Assembly (NCBI GenBank): GCA_907163375.1 | Contig: CAJQUW010000881.1 | Location: 1 to 64,000, forward strand | From: Prostheceraeus crozeri | Lineage: Eukaryota; Platyhelminthes; Polycladida; Euryleptidae | DNA: 64,000 nucleotides | Reading direction: 5' to 3' | Shown here: piece by piece, positions 39,601 through 50,361 of the stretch | How positions within the stretch are numbered: position 1 is the first letter of the stretch | How the letters are laid out: each line of letters begins with the position of its first letter | Program-made: the position numbers and the translations under genes | The notes under the pieces: model-generated | Told to the model about the DNA's origin: nothing | The model's input: the letters and a program-made list of their open reading frames with translations, nothing else | Database searches by the model: none

Positions 39601-41826
39601 GTATGCATAAAATAGCAATCAATTCATACGAAAGGACAGATAAAGAAAAAACAATTTACAAAATTGATTCCACTTGAATCTCTAAATCACGCGCTTGAAT
39701 TGCTAATGATATAAATGAAATAAATGTTCTGAACAGAATCACTTAATTAGCGAAACGGCAGTAAGAGTGAACCTGTCAATCTTCATCAACATTTGACAAA
39801 GACTTTGTTCTTTGAATATTAGGAATTCCTGATATATTTTGGACAGTTACTAGTAGAATTTATAGTTGTTTTTATATTTCACTCATTTGTGAGTTCGAAT
39901 TCTGAGCATTGTTGAGTGGGAAGTTTCAAATACTTTGGAAGTGTTCGATATTATTGTGACGTTCACAGATGTTAATGTCTCAGTTACCAAGAAAGGCCAC
40001 AGAAAATAATGTTAACGATGTTATTTCTGATAGGCAAAACATTTATGATCGAATATATTTACATCCAATAATAGTCAATTGAGCTCTCCATACTACTCGT
40101 TAGATTGATTCGAACTTTAATGACGATTTATGTATATCTGTTACTAAACATGCACTATAAGCATAGGTAGTTTCCATAAGGAACACTTGGCATTTTTTAT
40201 ATGTGACTCAAATTGTAGATTTATTATATCCTAGTTCTATGAGTAGCCCCCTATATACACATCAAACAATATTTGCATCCGTGTTTATCAATATAATTAA
40301 TTAATTACACTAATATTTGAAAGCATAATATGATCATGCAAAACTTCCGATGCGCCAGTAGAAATGTATAATTATTAATTATGCCATAATTGCCTAATAT
40401 TCATTTCATCATGATTATACGCATATACTATGTATCAGAAACTAGCTAGTCTTATGATACTGACAATAACTTATCCAGGCTTAATGTTGTTTAAAACACA
40501 GTAAATATGCGCTTTATGGTAGGTTTGCAAGACATTTTCTACATGGTGACAATTCTTATATGATCTTAATACTATGTTGCATTTGTGATGGACAATATAA
40601 TATATTTAAGGTTCTTAATTTTCTGCTAAACTGCAGCGTGTACTTTGTATTCTTCAATTTGTTTCATTTGCTCGCCTGGTATTAAACATCGTTTCAGATG
40701 CATCTCTGCATCTCGCGTCTAAATTGTTAAAAAATATATTATCTGAACAGAATCTCTTAATTAGTGTAACGACAGACAGAGTGAACCTGTCAATCTTCAT
40801 CAAAAATTTGTTCTTGAAGCAGTCTGAGCATTCGGAGTTTCTATTCATGATATTCATGCATTTTAGCAGTCCAAATAAATATTATATTTTTGGTGTTTTA
40901 CTCATTTAGATTTATGAGTTGTATAAATGTGAACAGTGTCGAGTTAGCATTTTGACTAATATTAGATGACATACTTGTCAGTGATATAGGACTCGATTTC
41001 AATTTTCATAGATGCATTAAATCTCCTTTTCAAGAGTCTCATTTTAATTACATATATAGATCGAACTTTGAAATTCACTCTCTCGGTTGAATAAGTTAAT
41101 CGTTTTTATTAATGGCGCTCATGCACTGCGACTTGACTGAAGAAATGACATTAGAATCGCATAATTGACCACCCATCTCGACCTGTCGTATTTCATAGCA
41201 ATTTACAAATTAAGAGAAAGCAATGTGATTTTTTTTCAATTTAAGAGAACACGTAGCGCCAACACATTGCCATGTATCCCAGCCAAGATGAGTTTTCAAA
41301 ACGCAGAATTGATGTGCAATTATTGATGTTGTATCGTTCTTCGACTGTGGGCTTTTCACTTAATGAAATCGTCATAATATTATCAGCGCGTGAAGTTGAT
41401 CTGCTAAAATAAAGAGTTAATTTTTCAACTCTCGACGAAACCTCTTACCAGCGTCGTTATCAAACGGCGTTGAACAAGTTTCTCCATGTAACTAAAATCC
41501 CTCTGTCAACCAATTGTCATCCATTAATGCTTTTCATTTTGACATCTATTGTTTCGTTTTATTTCAGAACCTTCACAGTTTAACACCTCCAAACCGTGAA
41601 ACCATCGAGAAAGCTTCACTTTCGTCAAGTATTCAAGGTAATTACCTCACTGGGTGGCATTTCTATGTGATATATTACAATATTTGTGAATATAAAAAGT
41701 GTTTGTGAACAACATGAGTGATGTCTCTTTTAAAATCATCCTCATGTCCCTTTTGCAGGCCAATACAGTGTGGGAAGCTTGGAGAAGGTGCATAGATTAT
41801 TTTCAATCGAAAGCTACTCCGACTGA
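27322..41826 (+). CDS. Irx: Iroquois-class homeobox transcription factor, whole coding span (4 exons)
   Basis: Joining 27322-27660, 35912-36000, 37141-38114 and 41759-41826 gives 1470 nt, an open frame of 489 residues plus TGA. All four exons are bounded by GT-AG, and the phases agree (0, 2, 1). The product is a DNA-binding nuclear transcription factor. Residues 153-216 are a three-residue-loop (TALE) homeodomain with the PYP loop (NPYPTKGE), the recognition helix [11 protein letters not shown], and alanine at homeodomain position 50; the AIITKM and [17 protein letters not shown] strings are hallmarks of the Iroquois class rather than of Mohawk, Pbx or Meis. Residues 240-273 are acidic, and 307-313 (KPKIWSL) match the conserved short motif of Irx proteins. 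An alanine-rich stretch follows at about 383-409. Irx proteins pattern neural, sensory and other tissues. The length is normal for the family (about 430-520). The N-terminal 142 residues and the C-terminus are not ones I recognise, so I do not assign a paralogue. Confidence 0.93.
27661..35911 (+). other. Irx: Irx intron 1 (8.3 kb)
   Basis: Starts GTGAGT and ends TTGCCTTTCAG. It is AT-rich with no repeat longer than a few tens of bases that I could recognise. Minus-strand open frames such as 32353-32571 show no known motif. Large first introns of developmental regulators often hold enhancers, but nothing here can be read as one by eye. Confidence 0.75.
35912..36000 (+). CDS. Irx: Irx coding exon 2
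   Basis: An 89-nt exon after TTGCCTTTCAG (35901-35911), ending GCGGG|GTGAGT at 36001. It enters in phase 0 and leaves in phase 2. It encodes [18 protein letters not shown] and then [11 protein letters not shown], with the split glycine codon (GG|C) completed by exon 3, giving AGYSMD just before the homeodomain. The aromatic-rich, Tyr-Gly-like approach to the homeodomain resembles the YG-x-MD-LNGARRKN approach in other Irx proteins. Only this acceptor gives an open frame matching both neighbours. It is short and unrecognised except for that link. Confidence 0.8.
36001..37140 (+). other. Irx: Irx intron 2 (1.1 kb)
   Basis: Starts GTGAGT and ends TTGTCCTTCAG. It sits directly before the homeodomain exon. 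It contains an (AATT)n-like run at about 36893-36910 and nothing else notable. Confidence 0.8.
37141..38114 (+). CDS. Irx: Irx coding exon 3 with the TALE homeodomain
   Basis: A 974-nt exon after TTGTCCTTCAG, entered in phase 2 and left in phase 1 at CGAACAG|GTAAGA (38115). It encodes residues 143-467. The 64-residue homeodomain (37169-37360) starts [10 protein letters not shown] and ends ENKMTW. All three helices lie in this exon, with the TALE loop between helices 1 and 2. Then follow an acidic serine-rich segment (DDEDEE, NDEDDD), [14 protein letters not shown], a Pro/Gly/His-rich stretch, an alanine-rich stretch, and [17 protein letters not shown] near the end. The 37650-37960 part is markedly GC-rich with many CpG, unlike the AT-rich background. 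The homeodomain and KPKIWSL identify the family beyond reasonable doubt. Confidence 0.97.
39729..39793 (+). repeat. intron 3 local duplication, copy A
   Basis: Starts CTGAACAGAATCACTTAATT and includes GAGTGAACCTGTCAATCTTC. It matches 40743-40808 over about 65 bases with a handful of mismatches. A weaker resemblance continues about 85 bases further on in both copies (around TACTCATTT/CACTCATTT and a GAGTT word). Confidence 0.75.
40743..40808 (+). repeat. intron 3 local duplication, copy B
   Basis: The second copy of the repeat, about 1.01 kb downstream in the same orientation, starting CTGAACAGAATCTCTTAATT. The level of divergence implies an old event. It could be a duplicated regulatory block or two copies of a dispersed repeat; the sequence alone cannot tell which. 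Confidence 0.75.
41568..41637 (+). other. Irx: candidate Irx cassette (premature-stop) exon
   Basis: A 70-nt segment with a strong acceptor (GTTTCGTTTTATTTCAG) and a usable donor (TTCAAG|GTAATT). If spliced after exon 3 it is read in phase 1 as [10 protein letters not shown] followed by TGA at 41597-41599. The protein would then be 477 residues and lack the exon-4 C-terminus. Because the stop lies more than 50 nt upstream of one further junction, decay by the nonsense-mediated pathway is borderline. Skipping it gives the phase-consistent full-length model. Read in another phase it is open throughout and joins exon 4 in frame, but no upstream exon offers that phase. Expression is unknown. Confidence 0.45.
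41759..41826 (+). CDS. Irx: Irx coding exon 4 (C-terminus)
   Basis: Follows a good polypyrimidine tract and CCCTTTTGCAG. Entered in phase 1, it completes the glycine codon (G|GC) and encodes [21 protein letters not shown] before TGA at 41824-41826. The phase matches exon 3 directly. The C-terminal peptide is not one I recognise from other Irx proteins; the closest general feature is a short leucine/lysine-rich tail. A different frame through the same segment is open to 42019 but would require phase 0 entry, which no upstream exon supplies. Confidence 0.65.
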
Positions 41827-42515
41827 GATCTCCAAAGCGATATCAATTTGTGCAATCTATTGTACATCCATGAATTCAAATCAAATTCTGGACTGTGTGC
41901 GTACACCCCGACTTTTGCCATATCTAATGAACATTGACAGACACTTCATTCATTCGAGAACCGACTCATTGCAGAGTAATGACTTAATCAACATCTTGGA
42001 TGAGACGCGAGATTATTAATACACAGGAAACAAATGAAATGATAGAATATTAAAATAATCATATTCAATCAACTTCGGTAGCTGAATCGACCTCTGATTA
42101 GTTGATCGCATTCATTACTTGTAGATAAACATATAAAATGGAAGAGTTATTAGATGCGACAATTCAACTTTCCAATTTGATGAATTTGAATTATGTAAAT
42201 ATTTAAGATATTAATATATCGATATATTCTATCGAACATTTATGATGTTTGACAGAGCATTGAATTTACTAAAAATGGATTAAATCAGCTTCAATACTTG
42301 CAAACAAAAATTATAAAAAATTCCAAGTTAGAAATGTGTAATTGTGCTTATTTGTATACTTCAATGTATATAATTGCAGTGAGCTATCCTCATATATTTT
42401 TGAGTAATAATACTAATATTTGTGTTTAGGTACAACGATGGATCTGTTTATGCCTGTGAGATTTAATGCAATGTTATTATTTTCATGAAGTTTTGTTATA
42501 TTCATCAAAATAAAT
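41827..42515 (+). other. Irx: probable Irx 3' UTR with polyadenylation signal
   Basis: AT-rich sequence after the stop codon. ATTAAA occurs near 42049 and a canonical AATAAA at 42509-42514. Either could direct polyadenylation. The true 3' end cannot be fixed from sequence. Confidence 0.35.
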
Positions 42516-45100
42516 AGAAAGCAGAAAACAAAAGGCAATTTTTTTCATTTTCTATACAAATTATTTTATCAATCGTAGGGTAGGATTGTGATGAACCAAG
42601 AAAATATGTGAAAACTTTAAAGAGGAAGATTCACTTACCCCAAAGCAATCAAAAAAGACCAATATGATGCGGCATACTTTTTTAGTCATAGGTTCTCAGA
42701 ACCTTAAGAAACAAGTCGATTGGCTCATTCAATAAATTGTTTGCATGGTTGGCAATTTGATCAATTCATTGGTTTCAACATTAATGATTGAATTAATCGC
42801 ATTCCATCGATCATCAAATAACTATTTGTAAAAAAAATTCTAAGAAACGGCAAGCAGAAGGAAATGACTTCATGCTCATCGTGTATTTATATATATGTCA
42901 AACTGATGATAATTACTGGACAAAGGTTGATGTCTCTTCTTGTAGCTATTATTTGCAAAACTTACGAAGAAATATTCATATACGTGCATGACTATTACAA
43001 TATGATTAAAAATATTTGGCTTTCGAATGAAGACAGCTGTTGTTTACAAAAATATCAAGAAATATAATTAGCTGTATATTATGAATGTGTATAGTCGTCT
43101 CAATCAAGATGCAAGCCTCATATGTACACTAGTCTCGCCTTTTAAGTGATAACTGATGCGTAACTTAAAGACGTGTATGATATAGTTATATTGTTTGTGG
43201 CAACTGTTGTCATATATCTTTGTATTTTGTATTTTAGAATATCATGTCAAGAAATCAAATAAAGCAATGATTTTTATTTCGAATTTTGATTTTCTGACTA
43301 TTGGGATAATCAACTCACCTTGTCTACTCTTATGGTGGCTGTTTTGTCTATTTACATACAGTAATGATAAATTAACATTTCGCTCAAAGATTAAAGGGAC
43401 ATGTAACTGATAATTAACATTTCAATATAAATGAGTCAATACACATAAGCAGCAACTATACCATGTTAAATAGATTTAGTACGTAAATTTTGGATCGAAA
43501 TTAACAATGGTGAGTGGTAAGAGCGCCAAGATTAATGAGCAAAAACACTTTCAAAGAAACACGTTATTTATGAGATATAATTTGAAGTAGGAGTGCATGT
43601 GTACAAAATGAGAAATGTAAAGTGAATTGCACATTAACTAGAAAGTGAAATCAGCACCACTTGCTAAGACCATTGCATGCTCGCATCTTTTATATACAAT
43701 TAAGTGACATGTTTGAATATTGATCAGGCTGATAGATCAATATCGGACATTAATCATTTTCATTTTTAGTATTAGAGCAAAGCTGAAAAAGAAATCATTA
43801 GCGAACAACTATTTTTAATCAAGCAATTGTCTTGTGTACATAGGCTAAGGGAAATATGCAATTCCAATGTCTAGCTGAGTAGATACTATTATGGCGAGTT
43901 GCTTCAAAAAATTGAAAAGCAAATGCCATTTAAGATCTGTTCCAACTCCGCTCTTTATGAATTTGGCATAAGCGGATCGGATATTTTTGGATGCTGTAGG
44001 CCCATCATTTTTTCGGGCAGCATTTCAATTGATTGAAGCTTAGTCAAACTGCTGAAATTGATTAATGGGACACACAAGATTTTATCACAAATTTTTATCC
44101 GTTAGAACGGACTCTTCGGCTGAAATTTTACAGAGAGGAAAGCTTTACAGCATATGATTGCACTGTTTACATTTTTTGAAATTTTACCGAAATAGCTTGT
44201 TAGACCACGGCGATGAAGTGATGACCATCATTAATATTAGTTACAAGATTTAGGACAAACGAAACACAGATGGATGAAGTCATTGGATTGAAAATGCCAC
44301 AGTTGAATAGGCATAATGAGCTGATGTGATGAGTTATAGCCTGACTGGATCATCGAATTTTGCAAGTAACACCTATTTTATTGACACTTGTGTCAGATTC
44401 AAATCCCTGAACGTATCGGCAAGTCATTTGTTGAAAAAGAAATTTGGAGCAAAGAGAATTTATTTAGAAATTATTTCCTAATGAATTTAAATTGATAAAA
44501 TGATATTGCTGTGCAAAATTTCAACTTATGGAAAATTATATCAAAATTCGTTTGAAATATCTAAAAATTGATTGAGAGATTTTTTTCTTTCAAAAAGTTT
44601 TCTCACATGCAGCACTAAATTGCGAATGCCAACTTTTAGCAACGCTTTGCATTGTTTGGGGGTAAAAATTACAATTTGTATCCAAATCTATGACCCAGAC
44701 CCAAAGTGGACCTAAAGAACCTCGAACCCAGAGCCAAACTGAAAATATAGATTGAAGGAAGGAGTATCCCACAAAACATCATTACATGCTAGCGTTAGGC
44801 TTGTGACATAAGAGTTTGCGTTCTTAATTTGTTCCACTGGGAGACCTGACTGATATACAACTTCGAATATATTCTGTGCTAAGTAATTTTTAAAGCCATG
44901 TTTTATTCATAGAAATTTCGGTGCTTTTAATATTTGCTACTGTATAAAGCATGGAAATCTATTATCAAAGTTATGATAGATCTCTCAGCGTGTCGGAAGA
45001 AAAATCGTCTTAACGGAAATACAAATCATTATTTGATATGGAGGTTGGTAGAGAAGAACTACTAGTTATCATATTCTATTATTTTAGTGTCATCAACTGC
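42516..45100. other. intergenic, no supported feature
   Basis: AT-rich DNA downstream of Irx. I see only short open frames, with no splice pattern, RNA gene or long repeat. Confidence 0.5.
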
Positions 45101-45330
45101 GATACTAAACCAAATAATCTTGCTCAGTGGGACTTTTACCTGTTCCCTCCTTTGAAACTATCTTTAGGTGGAAAAAAATTTGACGGTGAGGTTGAATTTT
45201 CGAGTGCTCTGCACTCTTTCCTTGATGAAAAGAACTAGGATTTTTTCGCATGGGGATAGAAAAACTTCCAAATCGTTGGCAGAAGTGTATTGGAAAAATA
45301 TTGGAAACTATACTCATTGACATAATTAAT
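45101..45330 (+). pseudogene. mariner-type transposase C-terminal remnant
   Basis: The first frame encodes NNLAQWDFYLFPPLKLSLGG and then KKFDGEVEFSSALHSFLDEKN, a TAG, and DFFAWG; after a one-base frame change it continues GIEKLPNRWQKCIGK. Mariner transposases end with SPDLAP-x-D-FFLFP-LK-x-x-L-x-GK-x-F, a WL-x-x-Q/K segment, FF-x-x-GI-x-KL-x-x-R-x-x-KC-I. The match is position by position, including the third catalytic aspartate (GAC at 45131-45133) before FYLFP. The copy has an in-frame stop at 45236, a frameshift near 45250, and no recognisable N-terminal or first catalytic part. No terminal inverted repeats were located. It is an inactive fragment of a cut-and-paste DNA transposon. Confidence 0.85.
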
Positions 45331-48300
45331 GAAACAAACTATCATTGGCTTGAATTGAAGTTTGTTTCATTTTTTCTCAGGTATGATGCAATATCTCGCT
45401 TTCTATGTATTACCATTCAACACATTAGAGAATAGAGAAAGATCTATGGTGGTCAAATTTCATGGTGGTCAGCATTTTTTATTAAATTGTATGCAAAAAA
45501 TAAAAGTTGGTGACAAGTTTGCAATTTTACACGCAAGCATTTTTGCTACAAGTTTAATTTGATATCGTTTAGCATGAAACTTACATATAGGTCTACGCAC
45601 CTGTCAAATTAACATAAGTTTGCCAAGAATTAGCACGAGAATAATGATAAATTTCCAGTTATTTCCATTGACATGTGAGCATCATGTACTAGCAGTGACA
45701 TGTGACATGTGAGTATCATGTACTAGCAGGCCTAACATACTTATTTGATGGTTTTATAAATATAGTTGTAATATTCTGTATAAGAGACTTCGTTATAGCC
45801 AAATATACTATTTCCAAGTGGGATGCTCATATTTCTGGTAAGAATTATTTCACAAGTAGTATCTTCATAACATTTGGTTTTAATTTACCCTCAACTGTTA
45901 AGGTGCAAACCTTCAATTTTATGTCACGTGATGAGATGTAGTCAGTCTTGAATGTATGTTTAGTTTGTACACGCAAAATTCACTTTGCATGATAAAGACA
46001 GCAGAGAGCGGTCGAAAGCTCGCAAAAATTGAACTGTTTTATGATCACAAGTGGTGTTTTTTCGAAAATATATTTACCAGAATTATAAGCGACTTCGTGA
46101 CTAAATTTGAAAAGTAGGCGCTATGAATTAGTGCAATAATATCAAATAATATACATAAGCCCCAACTTATTAGCACACTGCTTGGTTAATAGTGTAATGT
46201 CTGCTGGCTGTACACTAGAATATAGTAGGCCTATATTCTAGCGCTTTAGAAATTCTATAGAACATGTGCAGTTTAAATCAACATAATCAACTTGCAGCAA
46301 CCGTACCAATGATTTACCATATGTCAGTTGTAATATCACTTGCAGGCTGACTGAGTGATTTTCTCAGTTATAGTTTTATGATTTCTAGTTGTTCTACAGT
46401 AAAAAGCCAACCCATTTTTTTGAAGGACTCCATAAACATTCGTAGAAAACTTAATTGGTAGATGACTTGAACACCTGAAGCTGAAATACATCCTTTTAAG
46501 CATACATTGAACTTGACCGAGTTTGAAATAGGTGCTACAGCAACTTGAAATTTTGAAGGAAAGTGGAGGGATTCTGCTCCCCTTTTCTTGCTAAACGACC
46601 ACACATTTTCTACTTGAGACATCTGATTGACTTAATTTTATGATCAAGGTATATGTATTAACTCAAATAAAAAGAATTACAAATGACCATGAAAACACAC
46701 TAAAATGCTCCTGGTGTATTTTTTGCTTGGACCTGAATGACTCCAGTCTATGACCAAGACCAAACAATGAACGATGAAATTGGACTCCAGACCTGAACAT
46801 CATCTCTGATTTAGGGTGCATTTGGCGGTCTCAAAGGAAATTCCAAAGTGAGAAATCCAACAAACTGTCACATTCACACACTTCCTGTGATTTTTCAGTT
46901 TTCAAACCGGAAATATTTCAATATCGATTTACTTAAAATTCAACACAACAATTTTAGATTCAAATATAAGTGGCAAAACAATATTCCATTAGTATACATG
47001 TATTTCTAGTCAGTTTTCTACAGCAGAATCATGATTGAATTGCTAATAGCGAAGGACGCTAATTGTGGAAGGTTTCTTAAAATCCCCGTTAAATTCTCTC
47101 ACTTCCTTAACTTATCAATAACACATTTTCTGTGTGGACTATTTCTGAACTTCGTCTCTCGATGCATTCAATTCATGCAGTACGATATCAGAAAGTTTCC
47201 TGTGCATTCTCAACATCTGAAGTCTTTCGAATATAAAATTTTAACCGTTTTGAGCCTATAGCCATGACAAAGACCCATGGTCATATCAACCTCTGCATAT
47301 AAATTTCTGCTACCTTTCTTTTTTCACTGATTTGTTTAAGTTAATTTGAAATAGCACTCCAAGAAACATCTAGTGTAAAGCAAGTTTTAAGCTTCTTGCA
47401 CCAACAGACAACATTAGATCTACAAGGAGAGACTTTTTCTGTCTATAATTGACTGTCAGCACAAATGTAAAACGAATTAAACGAATAATCAAATGAACGA
47501 GCACGGAAACAGCGGTTTACAAGTGGCTTCCATTTAAACTTGAACGCATACATAAATTGAAGAGTGTGTACAATGTTTGGTTAATAAAATTCTATCAACA
47601 TTTCTCCAATATTGACAAATTCTCTTCAACATCGGTTAATTTTTTCTGTTATTTGTGACAATGACACTTGTTTGGAATGTATTCCATTAACTATGACTAA
47701 CAAAATGACAAGATACTACAACTAACATTTGCAGAGTAAAGACATAAATTGATTAAACGAATTTAGTATCCCGTGAATGGGTAAAATTATTCTTTGTCTT
47801 TAACGTGATTACTAGTGATTATCAACTGTAGGCCTACGTTTAAAAGATATTCCTTCTTTAATCTCAAAGAAAATTTTGGTTAGGAAAACAAAATTTCTAT
47901 CTATTTAAGCACCATCACATACCTAATAGCTAGCACATTCGAATAATCAAACCACATCCTTTATAACTACGTTAATTCTCATACGATGATGAAAATCATC
48001 CCAGCAGCCATTTATAATAGAATATAATGCTTACTAATTCAAATTATTAATTGAAGTAGTCCTTATGAGGACTGATGGCGTTCTCCAATCCGCAAGTGTA
48101 CGAAGGCAATGCTACTGTAACAATTGGACTAATCAGTTCTTAAAAGAACTCAATGGAGCTTTCTCGTGGCAACGAATTAAAATTGATCAACTTTGGCCCA
48201 ATATCTGGTAAAAGTGGAAATCTTAAGATTTGTAACACTACTCATTCTTACTGTTAATATACTAATACCATAGGTTCCAAACATTGCCGCATACATGTTC

Positions 48301-48778
48301 AAAACAGACGTCTAATATACTTTACCGACTACAGATGCTGGTAGTGGAAATACAATAGGACAATGGTCATCATAGGTTAAGGAAATTAGAAATGGATATT
48401 ATAAAACAACAGGAGATCGATGGATAAAAATTGGAAAAGTGGAGGTAAAAGATGGAAGTACAATAATGCCACTACACCGATTCTGACACTACATGGTGGA
48501 TAATTGTAATAGTGGATAAGTGGAAAGTGGATAATGGAGGCAAACAATAGAACTACAATGACACTCTACTACACCGAAAGCAATGAAACTATGCACATGG
48601 AAAATACTATTTCTTCACTTGAATTTGTTATCGCCAGTTTCTTAATCCGTCTATAATACTTCATATAATCCCATATTTCTTCATTTGTTCTTCATTTGAA
48701 ATACAATACATTGATCACTACTTCAGCTACCGATTTAGCACATTCATTACTGTCGCACTTGTGTCAATTACTCATGAA
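45331..48778. other. intergenic, small repeats only
   Basis: AT-rich DNA. It contains a short tandem pair (ACATGTGAG-ATCATGTACTAGCAG at 45670-45730), a perfect small palindrome around TAGGCCTA at 46215-46241 (CTAGAATATAG / CTATATTCTAG), and a loose GTGGATAA/GTGGAAAT-rich purine patch at about 48330-48540. No gene is supported. Confidence 0.5.
46215..46241. repeat. 11-bp-arm palindrome centred on TAGGCCTA
   Basis: CTAGAATATAG and CTATATTCTAG are perfect reverse complements separated by 5 bases. The centre includes the octamer TAGGCCTA, which is enriched across the window. Confidence 0.8.
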
Positions 48779-48888
48779 ATGTAATTGATCACAATTACAA
48801 ATTACTCTGAATTAGATCTTTTGTTGCCATCGGTCGGGATTCATCCAAGAATACTTTTTAAAAAAACAATTTTCTGCGACCGTGTAGC
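48779..48888. mobile_element. left part of an older interrupted repeat element
   Basis: Begins with TGTAATTGATCACAATTAC, the palindromic word that recurs at 51690-52140, and ends with CAATTTTCTGCGACCGTGTA (48867-48888), the left arm of a hairpin whose right arm lies at 51631-51652. The hAT-type element 48889-51611 separates the two halves. The family of the host element is unknown. Confidence 0.6.
48881..48888 (+). repeat. target-site duplication, left copy
   Basis: CGTGTAGC directly abuts the left terminus of the hAT-type element and matches CGTGTAAC at its right edge in seven of eight positions. Eight base pairs is the length made by hAT transposases. Confidence 0.8.
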
Positions 48889-49272
48889 CAGAGCTGGAAA
48901 AATTCCACTGAAATTTTTTAATTCCAGAGCAGAAATTTCAATTCCAATTCCAGTCGAAACAGTTCAATTCAATTCCAATTCCATAATGAGATTCAATTCC
49001 GATAATTGCATGACGCGTATATGTTAATGTATCTAAAGTTTCCTCGCTTCAATCTAACCCATGTGCCCGTATCCTATCCTCGTTATTCCTGTGTGCCGTT
49101 CCCTGCGTCGTTCCTATGTGCGTTCTCATGTTCATAGTTCATATTTCTTGTGTACATGTACGTGTATATATGTAGCCGGTCAGCCTACGCCATTTTCGTT
49201 TCGTAAACGAGATATTCAACATCTTGTGAAAAAGAGAAAGGAAAATTAACGGTCAGCAAAGAATCAAACGCT

Positions 49273-49295
49273 GAGAGAGAGAGAGAGAGAGAGAG
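49273..49295 (+). repeat. (GA)n microsatellite
   Basis: An uninterrupted GA run of about 11 units inside the hAT-type element. A second, shorter one lies at 50345-50361. Confidence 0.95.
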
Positions 49296-50344
49296 CATAG
49301 AAAGTCCTAGAATGGAAATTGCATGAAAATTATGGCACACGCCGGGGGACCTAAGCTGGGGCAAAACGCAAATTGTGCGAGCTGGTTTCCATGTTTTCTT
49401 ATTTGTATTTATCTTTATATCAAGCCAAATTGTGATCTGGATTGCTGCCCCTTGTCCAAAGATCATGTACACAAAAGCAATAGTGAATTTATAAAATACT
49501 GCGGCGACAGGATGACAAAGAAAGAAATCCTTTAAACGTTCTGTACGTTCATCACTTTGAAGTATCGCTCCTATAATCTATCAAGAGTATTATCAGTCAC
49601 ATATGCAACTTGCAATGTCGATTTACAGAACATACATTGCTCCAGCTTGAAATCAGAGGTCAAGAAATCTCAGAGTATTCATTTTACTTGAAAAGGATCC
49701 CCTGTTCACTATATTTTTTCAAATATAATTTTTTTGTATAATATAAAAACAATTTTCAAAATCTTTAGATGCTTTCGAATATCAGCTTCCAAAATATCAT
49801 CACACTATGTCACATGTGTCATTTAATGATTAATTGAAAAGTTCCAGCGACTACTCACTTATCTGAGAAATTATTGTCGGTGAAGAAGCTTTCAATGTGT
49901 TTATTCGACAAAAGCGCTATAGGTTTCTTAACCGTATGAAGGAGAAATCATCCTATAATTAGATTTTTTTCTATTGAATTCTTGAGATATTCTTACAACC
50001 AGTGCACCGCCCACTTTCAATTATGACTTTGTGGACCAATTTTTAATTCGAATTTTGAAAAATAGTTGTTAATGACTGCTGCAAATCGACACAACATACC
50101 AACCCAGGGAATAGTAGGCTATACCACATGGAACAATACCACCATCTCACTTAATATTATCTTCATAAAAATCCTGCATTAATTTGCTGCCAACAACTTC
50201 CACAATTAACTTGGCAAATAGTTTGACTATGATACAATGTTTTAGATCGAATCTGATCTACAAACCATAGATTTTTCCATGTGCCATCATTGTACATAGG
50301 CAAGATATCAAACTTCATTCTAGTGTACTATTGTCTACTTCTAT

Positions 50345-50361
50345 GAGAGAGAGAGAGAGAG
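50345..50361 (+). repeat. (GA)n microsatellite
   Basis: A short GA run of about 8 units in the interior of the hAT-type element. Confidence 0.9.

Larger units (their letters stand above)
38115..41758 (+). other. Irx: Irx intron 3 (3.6 kb)
   Basis: Starts GTAAGA and ends CCCTTTTGCAG. It contains a diverged local duplication (39729 and 40743) and the candidate cassette exon 41568-41637. An open frame at 39104-39293 after a TTATTGTTAG acceptor is phase-compatible with exon 3 but ends without a good donor and has no known motif, so it is not annotated as an exon. Confidence 0.7.

Noticed and set aside
39383-39610. Open frame in Irx intron 3 with two possible AG acceptors
   Set aside because: Neither acceptor combined with a credible donor carries the phase from exon 3 to exon 4, and the peptide has no recognised motif.
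41699-42019. 106-codon frame overlapping the last Irx exon
   Set aside because: It would need phase 0 entry at the 41759 acceptor, which neither exon 3 nor the candidate cassette supplies; the phase 1 frame ends cleanly at 41826. Kept only as a remote alternative.
48330-48540. GTGGAAA/GTGGATAA-rich patch as a minisatellite
   Set aside because: The repeated words vary in spacing and sequence; no consistent unit could be defined.
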